Part shown: piece after piece, positions 23,292 through 33,300 of the stretch | How the letters are laid out: every line of letters begins with the position of its first letter | Numbering within the stretch: position 1 is the first letter of the stretch | Source: Siccibacter turicensis LMG 23730 | Lineage (GTDB): Bacteria; Pseudomonadota; Gammaproteobacteria; Enterobacterales; Enterobacteriaceae | Reading direction: 5' to 3' | Assembly (NCBI RefSeq): GCF_000463155.2 | Contig: NZ_AWFZ01000028.1 | Coordinates: 1,026,910 to 1,090,909, forward strand | DNA: 64,000 nucleotides | Notes under the pieces: generated by a model | The model's database searches: none | What the model was told of the DNA's origin: nothing | What the model saw: only the letters and a program-made list of their open reading frames with translations | Translations under genes and position numbers: made by a program

Positions 23292-23319
23292 TGTCAGGCC
23301 TGGCGCACCAGGCCTGACA
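23292..23319. terminator. Hairpin between convergent Nudix and mak genes
   Basis: Perfect 12-bp stem TGTCAGGCCTGG / CCAGGCCTGACA with a 4-nt CGCA loop, and no T-run on either side. Placed exactly between two convergent genes, so it may act as a processing or bidirectional end signal. Confidence 0.6.
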
Positions 23320-23323
23320 GCGT

Positions 23324-24235
23324 TTACGGGTTAAGCGGCCACAGCCAGGCCGCGCCGCGCACCCCGCTGGAGTCGCCGTGCAGCGCTTTGCGGATCGGGG
23401 TATGGCACTCTCCGCCAAATACCCAGTGCGGCAGCAGCTGCGGCACGGTTTTATAGAGCCGATCGACGTTGCTCATGCCGCCACCCAGCACGATCACGTC
23501 CGGATCGAGGACGTTAACGATGTGCGCCAGGGATTTGGCAAGGCGCAGCTCGTAGCGGGAGAGCGCCAGCTCCGCCAGCGGATCCTGCTCCTCCGCCAGA
23601 CGAATAATATCGTTACCCTTGAGCGACTGGCCGCTCAGGCGCTGGTAGTCCGTGGCAAAGCCGGTGCCGGAGATAAAGGTTTCGATACAGCCCTGTTTGC
23701 CGCAGTAGCAGGGCACCTCTTCGCGATGGCGCAGCTCGTCCTCGTCCATCCACGGCAGCGGGTTGTGGCCCCACTCGCCGGCATTACCGTTGCCGCCGGT
23801 ATGCACCCGTCCGCCGATCGCCATTCCTGCGCCGCAGCCGGTACCGATGATCACCCCGAACACGGTTTGCGCGCCGCTGGCGGCACCGTCCACCGCTTCC
23901 GAGACCGCAAAACAGTTCGCGTCGTTCGCCAGGCGCACCTCGCGCTGCAGCCGCTGGCTGAGATCCTTATCCAGCGGTTTCCCGTTAAGCCAGGTGGAGT
24001 TGGCATTTTTCACCACCCCGCTGAACGGCGAAATCGACCCCGGCATCCCGATGCCGACGCTGCCCGTCTCGCCGGTTTCCGCCTCTGCTAACGCCACCAG
24101 CGCGGCGATGTCCTCCACGGTGCGGGCGTAATCGTCCCGGGCCGTGGCGATACGATGACGAAACCGCTGCTGCCCGTCATCGCCCAGCGCGATAACTTCC
24201 GTTTTAGTACCGCCTAAATCAATGCCGATGCGCAC
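23324..24235 (-). CDS. mak: Mak, fructokinase (ROK family)
   Basis: 303 residues (302 in E. coli Mak/YajF). ATP-dependent phosphorylation of fructose and, weakly, mannose. Shows the phosphate loop DLGGTKTEV near the N-terminus, catalytic Asp in NDANCFA, ROK signature [12 protein letters not shown]...GEWGH and the zinc site [10 protein letters not shown]. Start is GTG after AGGAGAGTTCT. Divergent from rdgC over 125 bp. Confidence 0.95.
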   Translation of the reverse strand: MRIGIDLGGTKTEVIALGDDGQQRFRHRIATARDDYARTVEDIAALVALAEAETGETGSVGIGMPGSISPFSGVVKNANSTWLNGKPLDKDLSQRLQREVRLANDANCFAVSEAVDGAASGAQTVFGVIIGTGCGAGMAIGGRVHTGGNGNAGEWGHNPLPWMDEDELRHREEVPCYCGKQGCIETFISGTGFATDYQRLSGQSLKGNDIIRLAEEQDPLAELALSRYELRLAKSLAHIVNVLDPDVIVLGGGMSNVDRLYKTVPQLLPHWVFGGECHTPIRKALHGDSSGVRGAAWLWPLNP

Positions 24236-24360
24236 AGAACTCTCCTCATAATCAAACCGTTAGCTCTGAGAGTAGAGCCCTGCTGCGTTAATCGCAATGA
24301 AACCCGTCCGACAATTCGCTATCATGCCCGCTGCATTTAACTGGCAGGCTGGAAACGAAC

Positions 24361-25272
24361 ATGCTGTGGTTTAAAAATTTAATGGTTTACCGTTTGAGCC
24401 GCGACGTCTCACTGCGCGCGGAAGAGATGGAGAAACAACTGGCGGCGTTTACCTTCACGCCCTGCGGTAGTCAGGATATGGCCAAAACCGGCTGGGTATC
24501 GCCGATGGGATCGCACAGCGACGCCCTGACCCACGAATCCAACGGCCAGATTATTATCTGCGCCCGTAAAGAAGAAAAAATGCTGCCGGCCCCGGTCATC
24601 AAACAGGCGCTGGAAGCGAAGATTGCCAAACTCGAAGCCGAGCAGGCGCGCAAGCTGAAGAAGACCGAAAAAGATTCGCTGAAAGATGAAGTGCTGCACT
24701 CCCTGCTGCCGCGCGCCTTCAGCCGCTTCAGCCAGACCATGATGTGGATCGATACCGTGAACGGGCTGATCATGGTGGACTGCGCCAGCGCCAAAAAAGC
24801 GGAAGATACCCTCGCGCTGCTGCGTAAGAGCCTCGGCTCGCTGCCGGTCGTGCCGCTGGCGCTGGAAACCCCGATTGAGCTGACGCTTACCGAATGGGTA
24901 CGCTCCGGCACCGTGGCGCAGGGCTTCCAGCTGCTGGACGAAGCCGAGCTGAAAGCGATGCTGGAAGGCGGCGGCGTGATCCGCTGCAAGCAGCAGGATC
25001 TGGTCAGCGACGAAATCGCCGTGCATATCGAAGCTGGAAAAGTGGTGACGAAGCTGGCCCTCGACTGGCAGCAGCGTATTCAGTTCATGATGTGCGACGA
25101 TGGCTCCATTAAGCGCCTGAAGTTTGCCGATGAACTGCGCGACCAGAATGAAGACATTGAACGTGAAGATGTGGCGGGTCGTTTTGATGCGGACTTTATC
25201 CTGATGACCGGCGAGCTCGCCGCGTTGATTCAGAATATCGTTGAAGGACTGGGCGGCGAAGCGCAACGCTAA
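24361..25272 (+). CDS. rdgC: RdgC, nucleoid-associated ring protein, RecA inhibitor
   Basis: 303 residues, same as E. coli. Forms a ring-shaped dimer on double-stranded DNA and limits RecA filament formation. N-terminus [15 protein letters not shown] is nearly identical to E. coli. Continuous with the mak-rdgC-ppnP gene order. No abnormal features. Confidence 0.97.
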   Translation: MLWFKNLMVYRLSRDVSLRAEEMEKQLAAFTFTPCGSQDMAKTGWVSPMGSHSDALTHESNGQIIICARKEEKMLPAPVIKQALEAKIAKLEAEQARKLKKTEKDSLKDEVLHSLLPRAFSRFSQTMMWIDTVNGLIMVDCASAKKAEDTLALLRKSLGSLPVVPLALETPIELTLTEWVRSGTVAQGFQLLDEAELKAMLEGGGVIRCKQQDLVSDEIAVHIEAGKVVTKLALDWQQRIQFMMCDDGSIKRLKFADELRDQNEDIEREDVAGRFDADFILMTGELAALIQNIVEGLGGEAQR

Positions 25273-25323
25273 GCCGGGTCACTGACTGACGGCGCGGCGC
25301 CCTGCCGCACCGTCAGCATCGCC

Positions 25324-25614
25324 TTACCCTTTAAGGTAACGGCAGAGATAGGACGTCGGCTCTGCGACCTGAAGATGAAATTCGCTGTGCCCCGGCACGT
25401 TAAAGCGCTCCCCCGGACCATACACTTTCCACTCCGTTTCGCCAGGCAGCAGCACGTTCAGCGCCCCGCTTACGACCGTCATCTCTTCAGGTTGCGCCGT
25501 GGAGAAGTTGTATTCCCCTTCGGCCATCACCCCGACGCTGGCTTTGCCGGTCGTGCTGCTGGTAAAGCCGATCGATTTTACTTTGCCGGAAAAGTACTCA
25601 TTGCTCTGAAGCAT
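25324..25614 (-). CDS. ppnP: PpnP, pyrimidine/purine nucleoside phosphorylase
   Basis: 96 residues (94 in E. coli, formerly YaiE). Small cupin that splits several nucleosides phosphorolytically. Shows [33 protein letters not shown] and the C-terminal cupin strand [24 protein letters not shown]. Probably its own transcription unit, 80 bp after aroM. Confidence 0.95.
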   Translation of the reverse strand: MLQSNEYFSGKVKSIGFTSSTTGKASVGVMAEGEYNFSTAQPEEMTVVSGALNVLLPGETEWKVYGPGERFNVPGHSEFHLQVAEPTSYLCRYLKG

Positions 25615-25694
25615 AGACGTGTCCTTATCATCATGGTCGAAAATCCACTATAGGGGGCAGCATCCGCCACTGTCACGCAAATTGTGTTGCGCTG

Positions 25695-26372
25695 TCATAC
25701 AAGCAGTTCTGCCGCCAGACGACTCACCAGCACGTTGGTCAGCAGCACCGGGATCTCCAGGTGTTTTTGCAGCAGATCGCGATGGCGCTGATGGAACCCA
25801 AGGCAGTCAAGCAGCAGCACTTCCGCCCCCTGCTCAATCAGCGATTGCCCGGCGCGCAGCCACTCGTCTTCGGTGCCATAGAAGGGATTTGCCAGCGCGT
25901 AGACCGGCGGCTTCTCAAGCTTCGCCCATTTGCGCTCCTGCAGCTTCAGATGCTCCGGGATCGGCAGGATAATGCCCACCTGCTGTCCGTTAACAATCGA
26001 GGCGATAAGCGGAGGAATGATGCGTACCGGTTCAAGCAGAATGGCGTTACGCGCGATCAGATGACTGAAGTTCAGCGTGCTCATCAGCATAATCACGTCG
26101 AATCCCTGGTTATCCAGGACTTCAATAGTGGCCTGCAGCGCGCGCTCGATTTTTTGGTGTGATACTTCAGCAAGGGCATCGTCGCTCAGCAGGACGTAAA
26201 GCGGATCGTCGCCCGGCGCCATCCCATACTCTGCCATCACCTCTTCACGGCTACGCGAGGCCAACAGGCTGATGTGGGTAATGCGGTCTTCGGAAATATG
26301 TTCTGTTAATAACGGCAGAACTTCACTCACGGGAACAACACCGATCGTCACCATCGCCAATGTTGCATTCAT
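25695..26372 (-). CDS. aroM: AroM family protein
   Basis: 225 residues. Member of the AroM family, coded in the same direction as aroL and yaiA, as in E. coli where all three are under TyrR/TrpR control. The Asp/Glu racemase-like fold is suggested by sequence patterns ([26 protein letters not shown]). The biochemical role is not established. Separated from yaiA by 210 bp, which holds only a 9-bp GC hairpin near 26540. Confidence 0.92.
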   Translation of the reverse strand: MNATLAMVTIGVVPVSEVLPLLTEHISEDRITHISLLASRSREEVMAEYGMAPGDDPLYVLLSDDALAEVSHQKIERALQATIEVLDNQGFDVIMLMSTLNFSHLIARNAILLEPVRIIPPLIASIVNGQQVGIILPIPEHLKLQERKWAKLEKPPVYALANPFYGTEDEWLRAGQSLIEQGAEVLLLDCLGFHQRHRDLLQKHLEIPVLLTNVLVSRLAAELLV

Positions 26373-26582
26373 TTTTGCTTACCGCCTTCAATTACCGTAC
26401 CGGCCTGGCACATACCCATAACACAGCGTTCACGTTGGTTTACATGATAACCAAAAAGAATAGCATTGTTGCCAGAAAAGGCGCGTATAAATCAGCGCAG
26501 CCCGGAAACCACGTGGTCCTGAGCGGATATCGAAGCGGGAGGTGCGGCGCGCGGTGGGCGCGCCGCTGGAAATCAGAGGGGA

Positions 26583-26774
26583 TCAGGACTTTTCAGGATC
26601 TTCGTAGCGCCGTTTGGCGTCGAGCGCTTCCTGCTCGCTCTCATGTTCGCTGATCAGCGAATCGGGTTCCGGGTGATCGGCGCGCAGCTGATACCAGGTT
26701 ACGGTTTTGTCGGTACCGCCTTTTTCAACGCTGACAATACGCGCTTCACGTGGATACGGGGGTCTTGTTGGCAT
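26583..26774 (-). CDS. yaiA: YaiA, small protein of the aroL operon
   Basis: 63 residues, the same as E. coli YaiA, starting [19 protein letters not shown] and ending in a charged helix. No known activity; a small cytosolic protein. It follows aroL by 57 bp on the same strand, as in E. coli. Confidence 0.92.
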   Translation of the reverse strand: MPTRPPYPREARIVSVEKGGTDKTVTWYQLRADHPEPDSLISEHESEQEALDAKRRYEDPEKS

Positions 26775-26831
26775 AGCGCTTCCTTTTCGTTTTTGTAAAG
26801 GTCAGGCTATCAGTATAGACAAGATTACCGC

Positions 26832-27356
26832 TCAGCTTGCCTGCGCAAGATGCAGCGCGGCCAGCGCACGGGTCACGATGGCATCCCGCTCCCCTGCCGC
26901 GTCGACAACGTGGTGGGCGGCCGCGCGATAGAGCGTTTCACGTTCGGCCAGCACCTCGGACACTTCGTCAATGATGGTTTTACCGGTCAGCGTCGGACGC
27001 TGGCCCGGTTCCGGCACCGCCGCCAGGCGCAAAGCCAGCACGTGCGCCGGCGCGCTGAGATAGATAACCACGCCGTGCTCGCGCATAAACTGGCGATTAG
27101 CCTCGCTGAGCACCATGCCACCGCCGGTGGCGATAACGGTCGAGGCGGCGGTCACCGCACGCAGCGCCTCGCTCTCACGGCGACGAAAACCGTCCCAGCC
27201 CTCTTTTTCCACGATCTCTGCCACGGTCATACCGGTGTGCGCCGCCAGCCAGTGGTCGGTATCGATACAGGTAAAACCCGTGGCCTGCGCCAGTGCGTCA
27301 CCCACCGTGGTTTTACCGCAGGCGCGGGGACCGACCAGGAAAATAGGTTGCGTCAT
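26832..27356 (-). CDS. aroL: AroL, shikimate kinase II
   Basis: 174 residues. Phosphorylates shikimate in the aromatic amino-acid pathway. P-loop GPRACGKTT at about 8-16, shikimate-binding Asp in CIDTDHWL and Arg in [11 protein letters not shown], the glycine-rich [10 protein letters not shown] motif, and the lid region with [10 protein letters not shown]. First gene of aroL-yaiA-aroM. Upstream TyrR boxes explain its control. Confidence 0.96.
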   Translation of the reverse strand: MTQPIFLVGPRACGKTTVGDALAQATGFTCIDTDHWLAAHTGMTVAEIVEKEGWDGFRRRESEALRAVTAASTVIATGGGMVLSEANRQFMREHGVVIYLSAPAHVLALRLAAVPEPGQRPTLTGKTIIDEVSEVLAERETLYRAAAHHVVDAAGERDAIVTRALAALHLAQAS

Positions 27357-27438
27357 CAGGGTAGTGCCCTCAGCCAGTTTTGCGGGGAAAGGTAAATTTG
27401 TCAGGGTGATGATTCCAGATAACCAGTACGCCAGAAAT

Positions 27439-27571
27439 TGTACATATAACTTTACAATTATATGCGGGTTGGCTGTTAAACGCCTGTTAACAAGAGCTTC
27501 AGCGAAACGTGATGTAAAGGAAAGCTGTCACTCTTGCAACGCGCTAACCTTACTGTAAAGGCCATGCCAGA
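27439..27571 (-). promoter_or_regulatory. TyrR boxes in the aroL promoter region
   Basis: A strong TyrR box (TGTACATATAACTTTACA, consensus TGTAAA-N6-TTTACA) is at 27439-27456, 83 bp before aroL. Two weaker half-conserved boxes begin TGTAAAGG at 27513 and 27554. One strong and two weak boxes is the kind of layout known for E. coli aroL. A TrpR site was looked for and not placed. The same 336-bp gap (27357-27692) also carries the promoter of the divergent DUF2076 gene. Confidence 0.65.
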
Positions 27572-27692
27572 CACAAGTAGCGTGGTGCAAAGCGTAACAT
27601 TATTTCCACCTTTCGTTACCGACGAAACGTTTACAAGCCGCGAGAATGCACCACAATAAATATCATTCCAGGTGATGACAGAGGTATGAATC

Positions 27693-28400
27693 ATGCAGTC
27701 TGAAGAACAGCAACTCATCGACGGACTCTTTAGCCGCCTGAAAGAGGCGCAGAGCCAGAGCGCGCCGCGGGATGTCGCCGCCGAGCAGCATATCGCGCAG
27801 CATCTGCAAAGCCAGCCCGCCGCCCCCTACTACATGGCCCAGACCATCCTGATCCAGGAGGCGGCCATCAAAAAACTCAACGCACAGATCCAGGCGTTGC
27901 AGGGAGAGATTGCGCAGCTTAAACACGCCGGGCGTGAGCAGAGCAGCGGCGGTTTCCTGGCCGGACTGTTTGGCGGCGGCGCTCGCCCTAACGCCAACCC
28001 CATCCCCGGAACCCAGGCGATGCAGGGCGCGACGCCGGGCAGCTATACACCGCCACCGGCCACCGGTGCACCCGGCTATGCGCCACGCGGCGGCGGTGGC
28101 TTTATGGCCGGGGCGCTCCAGACCGCGGCCGGGGTCGCGGGCGGTGTGGTGCTGGGCAATATGCTGACCAGCATGTTCAGCCATACCCAGCCGGAAGAGC
28201 TGGTGAACATCATCAACGAGCCCGCGCAGCCGGTGGAGAACGCCGCCGTGAACGCCGTGGATGATTACAACGAGGCCGATGACAGCCAGTTCCTCAATCA
28301 GGAGGCGGGCCTGCCGCAGGACAACGCCAACGACCTGATGGATACCTCATGGGATGACGGGGTCAACGATGTCGGCGGGGATGACGACAGCTGGACCTAG
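27693..28400 (+). CDS. DUF2076 domain protein
   Basis: 235 residues. N-terminal helical part ([40 protein letters not shown]) with a coiled coil, a Gly/Pro-rich low-complexity linker (about 85-140), a short hydrophobic Ala/Gly stretch, and a strongly acidic tail full of Asp, Asn and Glu. Family of unknown function found in many proteobacteria. The last 4 bp overlap the convergent yaiI. Absent from the E. coli K-12 aroL-yaiI junction. Confidence 0.8.
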   Translation: MQSEEQQLIDGLFSRLKEAQSQSAPRDVAAEQHIAQHLQSQPAAPYYMAQTILIQEAAIKKLNAQIQALQGEIAQLKHAGREQSSGGFLAGLFGGGARPNANPIPGTQAMQGATPGSYTPPPATGAPGYAPRGGGGFMAGALQTAAGVAGGVVLGNMLTSMFSHTQPEELVNIINEPAQPVENAAVNAVDDYNEADDSQFLNQEAGLPQDNANDLMDTSWDDGVNDVGGDDDSWT

Positions 28401-28855
28401 CCGTTCTGCCGTTTGACCGCCAGCAGCCACTTATCCAGCTCGGCGGCGAACAGCTGGCGGTCGCGCGGCCCGAGGCTATCCGGGCCGCCGGTCTGTACCC
28501 CGCTGGCGCGCAGCGTTTCCATAAAATCACGCATCGTCAGGCGCTCGCGAATGGTGGCCGGGGTGTAGCGTTCACCGCGCGGATTCAGCGCTACCGCGCC
28601 CTTCTCCAGCACTTCTGCAGCCAGCGGAATGTCGGCGGTGATCACCAGATCCCCCGGCTGGCACTTCTGCACAATCTCATTGTCCGCGACATCAAACCCA
28701 GCCGGCACGCGCACCGCCCGTACGAAACGCGACGGCGGCACGCGCAGGTTCTGGTTCGCCACCAGGGTCACCATCATCTGCGCCCGTTCCGCCGCGCGGA
28801 ATAAAATCTCTTTAATTACGTTCGGACACGCATCTGCGTCCACCCAAATGGCCAT
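28397..28855 (-). CDS. yaiI: YaiI, UPF0178 family protein
   Basis: 152 residues. Begins [22 protein letters not shown], the hallmark of UPF0178 with conserved Asp residues like those of PIN/NYN-type nucleases (inference), and ITADIPLA later. The start codon overlaps the upstream stop (TAATG), which indicates translational coupling with the DUF421 gene. Confidence 0.93.
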   Translation of the reverse strand: MAIWVDADACPNVIKEILFRAAERAQMMVTLVANQNLRVPPSRFVRAVRVPAGFDVADNEIVQKCQPGDLVITADIPLAAEVLEKGAVALNPRGERYTPATIRERLTMRDFMETLRASGVQTGGPDSLGPRDRQLFAAELDKWLLAVKRQNG

Positions 28856-29310
28856 TACGACTCCTGACTCTCAACCGGAATGACGGCAATTTTCCCGTTC
28901 TTCTCAAGAATGGCAAATTTAATCTGATCCATACGCTCAATTCCCTGCGCGATGCGGGCCGACGAGAGGATGTCATCGCTGGAGATGCCCGCCTTGCGCA
29001 TCCGCTTGTGCAGCGGCTGGCCGTTCTCCACCAGAATCAGCGGCGAACCGTCGAGCAACAGGTCGAGGCGGGGGAAGTGGGTTTTTAGGAAGCTCAGCAG
29101 GATATCCAGCACGATAAGGGTAATGATGGTCAACGCCGCGCCGGTAAAGGAGAAATCGTTGCCCAGCAGCGCCTGCTGGGTTGCCTCGCTGATGATCAGC
29201 AGCAGCACGAAATCGAACGCGTTCATCTCAAGCAGCGTGCGCCGCCCGGCAATTTTAAACACGATTAACAGCAGCAGGTACATTCCTGCCGCGCGCATTA
29301 CGCTATCCAT
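28855..29310 (-). CDS. DUF421 (YetF-like) membrane protein
   Basis: 151 residues. Three N-terminal membrane segments ([52 protein letters not shown]), then the cytosolic YetF-type domain ([24 protein letters not shown]). Function of the family is unclear. It sits 9 bp after a one-helix protein and overlaps yaiI by one base, making a three-gene unit. Confidence 0.85.
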   Translation of the reverse strand: MDSVMRAAGMYLLLLIVFKIAGRRTLLEMNAFDFVLLLIISEATQQALLGNDFSFTGAALTIITLIVLDILLSFLKTHFPRLDLLLDGSPLILVENGQPLHKRMRKAGISSDDILSSARIAQGIERMDQIKFAILEKNGKIAVIPVESQES

Positions 29311-29319
29311 GACAGGCTC

Positions 29320-29835
29320 CTAAGGCCAGCTCCACTGGCGCAGCGTCACGCCAGGCTTGCCGTCAACGGTAACAGAAGAGGTGAGATAGCCCGCCGCCTG
29401 CGGCTGGGCCATGATCCACACCGCGTGCCTGCCGTCAGTGGTCGCAGGCCAGGTGAGGGTCATGCCGTGCAGCGAGGTATGAGAGGTCTGGGGCGGGGGC
29501 GAGAGCGTCTGGATATCCACGCTATCCATAAAATCGCCGCTGAAGGTGACGCTTACCGGCCGGTCTGGCTCGCCCTGCACGCGCAGGATGTAGCGCTCGT
29601 CGCTCTGGGCGCGGATCATGCGCTGGTACTCAACCGTCAGCGCCCCGCCCGGGCTGGTTTGCGTGGTTTCACTCAGCACGCCATCGGAAAATACCCCCAG
29701 CAGGGCGAGGATCACCAGCGCAAACAGCAGGTAGTTGCCCACCGCCTGCATGCGCCACTCCAGCCGCTGGGCGTGCATATTTTCGTTAACCGGATAGTTA
29801 CGACTGGCAAATTCATCGTCTGTTGATTTATCCAT
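29320..29835 (-). CDS. Unrecognised single-pass membrane protein
   Basis: 171 residues with start at MDKSTDDEFASR (RBS AGGTGAGG). A short cytosolic N-terminus, one membrane helix (about 37-57, LLFALVILALLGVF) and a periplasmic beta-rich domain with Thr/Ser/Pro-rich strands. I do not recognise a family. Position directly before the DUF421 gene suggests the two membrane proteins work together, with the periplasmic part here and the cytosolic part in DUF421. Confidence 0.72.
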   Translation of the reverse strand: MDKSTDDEFASRNYPVNENMHAQRLEWRMQAVGNYLLFALVILALLGVFSDGVLSETTQTSPGGALTVEYQRMIRAQSDERYILRVQGEPDRPVSVTFSGDFMDSVDIQTLSPPPQTSHTSLHGMTLTWPATTDGRHAVWIMAQPQAAGYLTSSVTVDGKPGVTLRQWSWP

Positions 29836-29943
29836 CGCCGCCTCACCTTTTTTGATTAAGCGTAGCCGATGCCTTACCCCTACGCCCGAAAGCACGTTAA
29901 GCTAGTGACTGATATGAAAATGCACTGACGAGGGAGTGACGCT

Positions 29944-30753
29944 GTGGACAAGAAAATTGGTTTTATCGGCTGTGGCAACATGGGCAAAGCGATTCTCGGC
30001 GGGCTGATCGCCAGCGGGGAAGTGAAGCCTGGCAATATCTGGGTCTATACCCCCTCCCCCGATAAGGTTGCCGCGCTGCATGACGAATTCGGCATTAACG
30101 TCGCCCAGAGCGCCCAGGACGTGGCGCAGATCACCGACATCGTGTTTGGGGCGGTGAAACCCGGCATCATGCTGAAAGTCCTCAGCGAAGTGGCTTCCAG
30201 CCTGAATAAAGATTCGCTGCTGGTGTCTATCGCTGCCGGCATTACGCTCGATCAGCTGGCAACGGTGCTCGGGCACGATCGCAAAATCATTCGCACCATG
30301 CCCAATACGCCGGCGCTGGTGAACGCAGGCATGACCTCCGTTACCCCGAATGCCCTCGTCACGCCGGAAGAGACGGCAGAGATCCTCAACATCTTCCGCT
30401 ACTTTGGCGAAGCAGAGATCATCGCCGAGCCGATGATTCATCCGGTGGTGGGCGTGAGCGGTTCCGCCCCGGCCTACGTGTTCATGTTTATTGAAGCAAT
30501 GGCCGATGCCGCCGTGCTGGGCGGCATGCCGCGCGCCCAGGCCTATAAGTTTGCCGCGCAGGCGGTGATGGGTTCTGCGAAAATGGTGCTGGAAACCGGA
30601 AAACATCCGGGCGAGCTTAAAGACATGGTCTGCTCACCGGGCGGCACCACCATCGAAGCGGTAAAAGTGCTGGAGGAGCGCGGCTTCCGCGCCGCCGTCA
30701 TCGAAGCCATGGAAAAATGCATGGCCAAATCCGAAGCGCTCAGTAAATCCTGA
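29944..30753 (+). CDS. proC: ProC, pyrroline-5-carboxylate reductase
   Basis: 269 residues, the same as E. coli. Last step of proline synthesis, NAD(P)H-dependent. N-terminal Rossmann motif IGFIGCGNMGKAILGGL and the C-terminal family signature PGGTTIEAVKVLEERGFRAAVIEA. Start is GTG after GAGGGAG. Ends at a strong terminator. Confidence 0.97.
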   Translation: MDKKIGFIGCGNMGKAILGGLIASGEVKPGNIWVYTPSPDKVAALHDEFGINVAQSAQDVAQITDIVFGAVKPGIMLKVLSEVASSLNKDSLLVSIAAGITLDQLATVLGHDRKIIRTMPNTPALVNAGMTSVTPNALVTPEETAEILNIFRYFGEAEIIAEPMIHPVVGVSGSAPAYVFMFIEAMADAAVLGGMPRAQAYKFAAQAVMGSAKMVLETGKHPGELKDMVCSPGGTTIEAVKVLEERGFRAAVIEAMEKCMAKSEALSKS

Positions 30754-30837
30754 TGGGGTGTTGGTGGCCAGGCGGGTGCCATGCCCGCCCGGTGCGGGCC
30801 GCGCTATCGTGCGGGACTGTGTGAATGCTTTATGTGC

Positions 30838-30871
30838 GAGTGAGCCAGACCGCGTCGGCTCACTCTTTTTT
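30838..30871 (+). terminator. Rho-independent terminator of proC
   Basis: Nine-base stem GAGTGAGCC / GGCTCACTC with a 10-nt loop and six T residues, 85 bp after the proC stop. A smaller GGCGGG / CCCGCC hairpin lies just before it at 30771-30789. Confidence 0.88.
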
Positions 30872-30878
30872 CTGCCCG

Positions 30879-31193
30879 TTAGGCCGATTTTTTCAGGCAG
30901 CCGCTCATAAATTTAGTGCGGTCCTGACCCTTGAGGGATTGCTGGGTTGCCTGGTTGCTGCATTCGCGCATCTTTTGCTGCTGCGGCGTTAACCCTTTAT
31001 CGTCGTCGCTGCTCTTCTTCAGGCAGTTGCTCATAAAGGTTTTACGGGCATCGCCTTTCAGCGAGTCGGCGGTAGCACGCTCGTTACAGCTGACCATCCG
31101 TTGCTGCTGCGGGGTGGGCTTTTTGTCTTCAGCGTGAACACCAAACGCGACAACCGTGCCGAACAGGGCGGCGGTTAACAGAGTCATTTTCAT
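30879..31193 (-). CDS. psiF: PsiF family protein
   Basis: 104 residues. Signal peptide MKMTLLTAALFGTVVAFGVHA, then two PsiF repeats, each with TPQQQ-M--C, SLKG and a closing F(M)S-CLKK block; four Cys in total, suggesting disulfides in the periplasm. In E. coli it is phosphate-starvation inducible and cotranscribed with phoA. Here phoA is missing and no Pho box was found upstream, so control may differ. Confidence 0.92.
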   Translation of the reverse strand: MKMTLLTAALFGTVVAFGVHAEDKKPTPQQQRMVSCNERATADSLKGDARKTFMSNCLKKSSDDDKGLTPQQQKMRECSNQATQQSLKGQDRTKFMSGCLKKSA

Positions 31194-31496
31194 AGCATCA
31201 TCCTTTATTGTGTCTTATGACCCCATAAGTCTGGTGCGTTACGCTAAAAATACCACTGGATCACCTTCACTTTGCCACCCCGGTAACATTTTCGTGCCCC
31301 GGTAATAGCGGCGAGAAGGCGGCGATGTGGGACAGAATGCGGGGCCGTTCAGGCCGGAGGGGTATTCAGGAGAGGACGTTCATCACGGCGCGCTGCCCCA
31401 TTTCTGCTCTCCCTGTACTCCGTCAGGAAATAACGCAGCGCGCCGTCAGGGGGTAAAAATTACGCGTTACAATAATGATAAAGCCTTACCCCGCTT
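31194..31496. other. psiF-iraP intergenic region
   Basis: Three hundred bases without a gene. The psiF-proximal end holds a small palindrome CTTATG-ACCC-CATAAG at 31214-31229 that may overlap the psiF promoter. Nothing else recognisable; no Pho box of the CTGTCATA type. Confidence 0.5.
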
Positions 31497-31757
31497 TTAG
31501 CTCCGCGGGTGCTTTAATAGCTTCTTTAGGTATTGCTGCAACAGCTCCGCATCCCGCTCGGCCACCGTCTGGGTGGGGCGCGCCTCGGCCATGGCATCCT
31601 CAATGCCCTGAATCAGCGCGGTTTGTTCACTCACCTCCATCCGGCGCAGCAGCGCTGTCACCACAATTTCAAGCGCTTCGACCTGTGCGACCAGCTCTTT
31701 CGACTCATCTTCTTTCTCCGCCAGTTTCACCAGCAGTTCAGCAATAAGATTTTTCAT
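31497..31757 (-). CDS. iraP: IraP, anti-adaptor protein stabilising RpoS
   Basis: 86 residues, exactly the E. coli length; begins [22 protein letters not shown] and ends [10 protein letters not shown], with an N-terminal coiled coil. Binds RssB and so blocks delivery of sigma-S to ClpXP, mainly during phosphate starvation in E. coli. The upstream region to 32006 is AT-rich with poly-A tracts, typical of a stress-controlled promoter. Clean RBS AAGGAAATTCTGATT. Confidence 0.92.
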   Translation of the reverse strand: MKNLIAELLVKLAEKEDESKELVAQVEALEIVVTALLRRMEVSEQTALIQGIEDAMAEARPTQTVAERDAELLQQYLKKLLKHPRS

Positions 31758-32006
31758 AATCAGAATTTCCTTAGGAAAGACGCTGCGACGTTAGCACCCA
31801 AATCTATAAAAAAAAACACGTACAAAATAATACTTTGGTGTTATTCACGCGAATTGTGCGTGACAACCTAAATTATTGTCAACGAAACGTTTCTCCCGTC
31901 GCATTACACGACTTACCCGCTTCGTTTGCGGCGCGAATAGCGATGAATATATACCCAAAGCATTCACCAAACTAATATATATGCTTTATCTAAAGTCACC
32001 AGTTCG

Positions 32007-33215
32007 TTATTCCACGTCGCGCGGTTTTGGCTGGGCTTTTTTAAATGCGCGCCACAGCTGCCAGACGTTAATCAATACCACCGCCGCGGTGGCGATAAAT
32101 ACCCAGCGATAGCCCGCCAGCGCCGATACCGCCGCGCCCATCATCGGCCCGGCGACGTTGCCGAGATACATAAAGGACTGGTTATACCCAAAGATGCGCC
32201 CGGTGACCCGATCGCTGGAATATTTCAACAGCAGCGTCTGCACCGCTGGCAGCATCGCCCCGTCGGCAAACCCCAACAGGAAACGCAGCACCGCCAGTTG
32301 GACTGGCGAGGTGACAAAGGACATGGCGAAAAACAGCACTACCGCGACGATAAGCGTCGCCAGCAGAATGCGTCCGGTGCCGATGCGGTCGCCAAGCTTG
32401 CCCAGCCGGGGCGCAGCCAGCAGCGCCGACACGCCGGGCACCGCGGCGATAAAGCCGCTCAGAAAGGCAATGTTGGTGCTGTCCGGCGCCAGGGACTGAA
32501 TAAACAGCGCCAGAATCGGGCTTATCGATCCGTTGGAAAGCTGGATCACAAGCGTCGTAACAAACAGGCTTACCACCAGCCACGGATGCGGCAGCGTGGC
32601 GAATACTGCCTTGCCGCTCAGACGTTCCGCTTTGCTGGTGGTCGGCCGCGCGCCCTCTTTGATTAAAAACAGCGTCACGGTGAAGCTCACCATCAGCAGC
32701 ACCGCGGTAAAAATAAACACGGTGCGCAGCCCCAGATAGTCAGCCAGAAAACCGCCCATTAATGGCCCGACGATCACCCCGCTTATCTGCGCGGTTGAGA
32801 GGGTGCTCAGCGCCCAGCCGCTGCGTTCGCGCGGCACCTGGGACGCCACCAGCGCCATGGCGTTCGGGATATAGCCGGAGGTCAGCCCCATGACGGCGCG
32901 CAGGAAGAACAGCTGCCAGACGTTGGTGGCAAACGCCTGCAGCAGAATGGCAATCGCCATTCCCAGCGAGGCGCGCAGCAGCATCAGCTTGCGCCCTTTC
33001 CGGTCGGCCAGGCTGCCCCACATCGGCGAGACGATGGCCGACACCAGGAAGGTGACGCTGAAGGTCAGCCCCGACCACAGCGACAGCGCTTCATGCGAGC
33101 TGACGCCAAGCTGCGCCACGTAGAGCGGAAGGAAAGGCAGGATCTGGCTGATGGCAAGGCCGGTGAAAAAACAGCCGAACCAGACGGAGATGAGATTAAC
33201 CTTCCAGGATTCCAT
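32007..33215 (-). CDS. MFS efflux transporter, MdtG-like
   Basis: 402 residues, 12 membrane helices. The DHA1 motif A is in the 2-3 loop ([15 protein letters not shown]) and motif C is near helix 5 ([11 protein letters not shown]). Closest in memory to E. coli MdtG (shared [43 protein letters not shown]), but mdtG lies elsewhere in E. coli, so this is probably a paralog. Possible drug exporter; substrate unknown. Occupies part of the interval where E. coli has phoA. Confidence 0.86.
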   Translation of the reverse strand: MESWKVNLISVWFGCFFTGLAISQILPFLPLYVAQLGVSSHEALSLWSGLTFSVTFLVSAIVSPMWGSLADRKGRKLMLLRASLGMAIAILLQAFATNVWQLFFLRAVMGLTSGYIPNAMALVASQVPRERSGWALSTLSTAQISGVIVGPLMGGFLADYLGLRTVFIFTAVLLMVSFTVTLFLIKEGARPTTSKAERLSGKAVFATLPHPWLVVSLFVTTLVIQLSNGSISPILALFIQSLAPDSTNIAFLSGFIAAVPGVSALLAAPRLGKLGDRIGTGRILLATLIVAVVLFFAMSFVTSPVQLAVLRFLLGFADGAMLPAVQTLLLKYSSDRVTGRIFGYNQSFMYLGNVAGPMMGAAVSALAGYRWVFIATAAVVLINVWQLWRAFKKAQPKPRDVE

Positions 33216-33300
33216 AGGGCATTACTTCAGGCTGAGGGTCCGGCATGGCCCGCCAGACGATAAAACAGGGGTAGCGAGGACTTTATCATACAAAAGCCCG

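Noticed and set aside
27470-27500. TrpR operator upstream of aroL (GTTAACAAG)
   Set aside because: Only a partial match to the ACTAGT-type operator, too weak to report.
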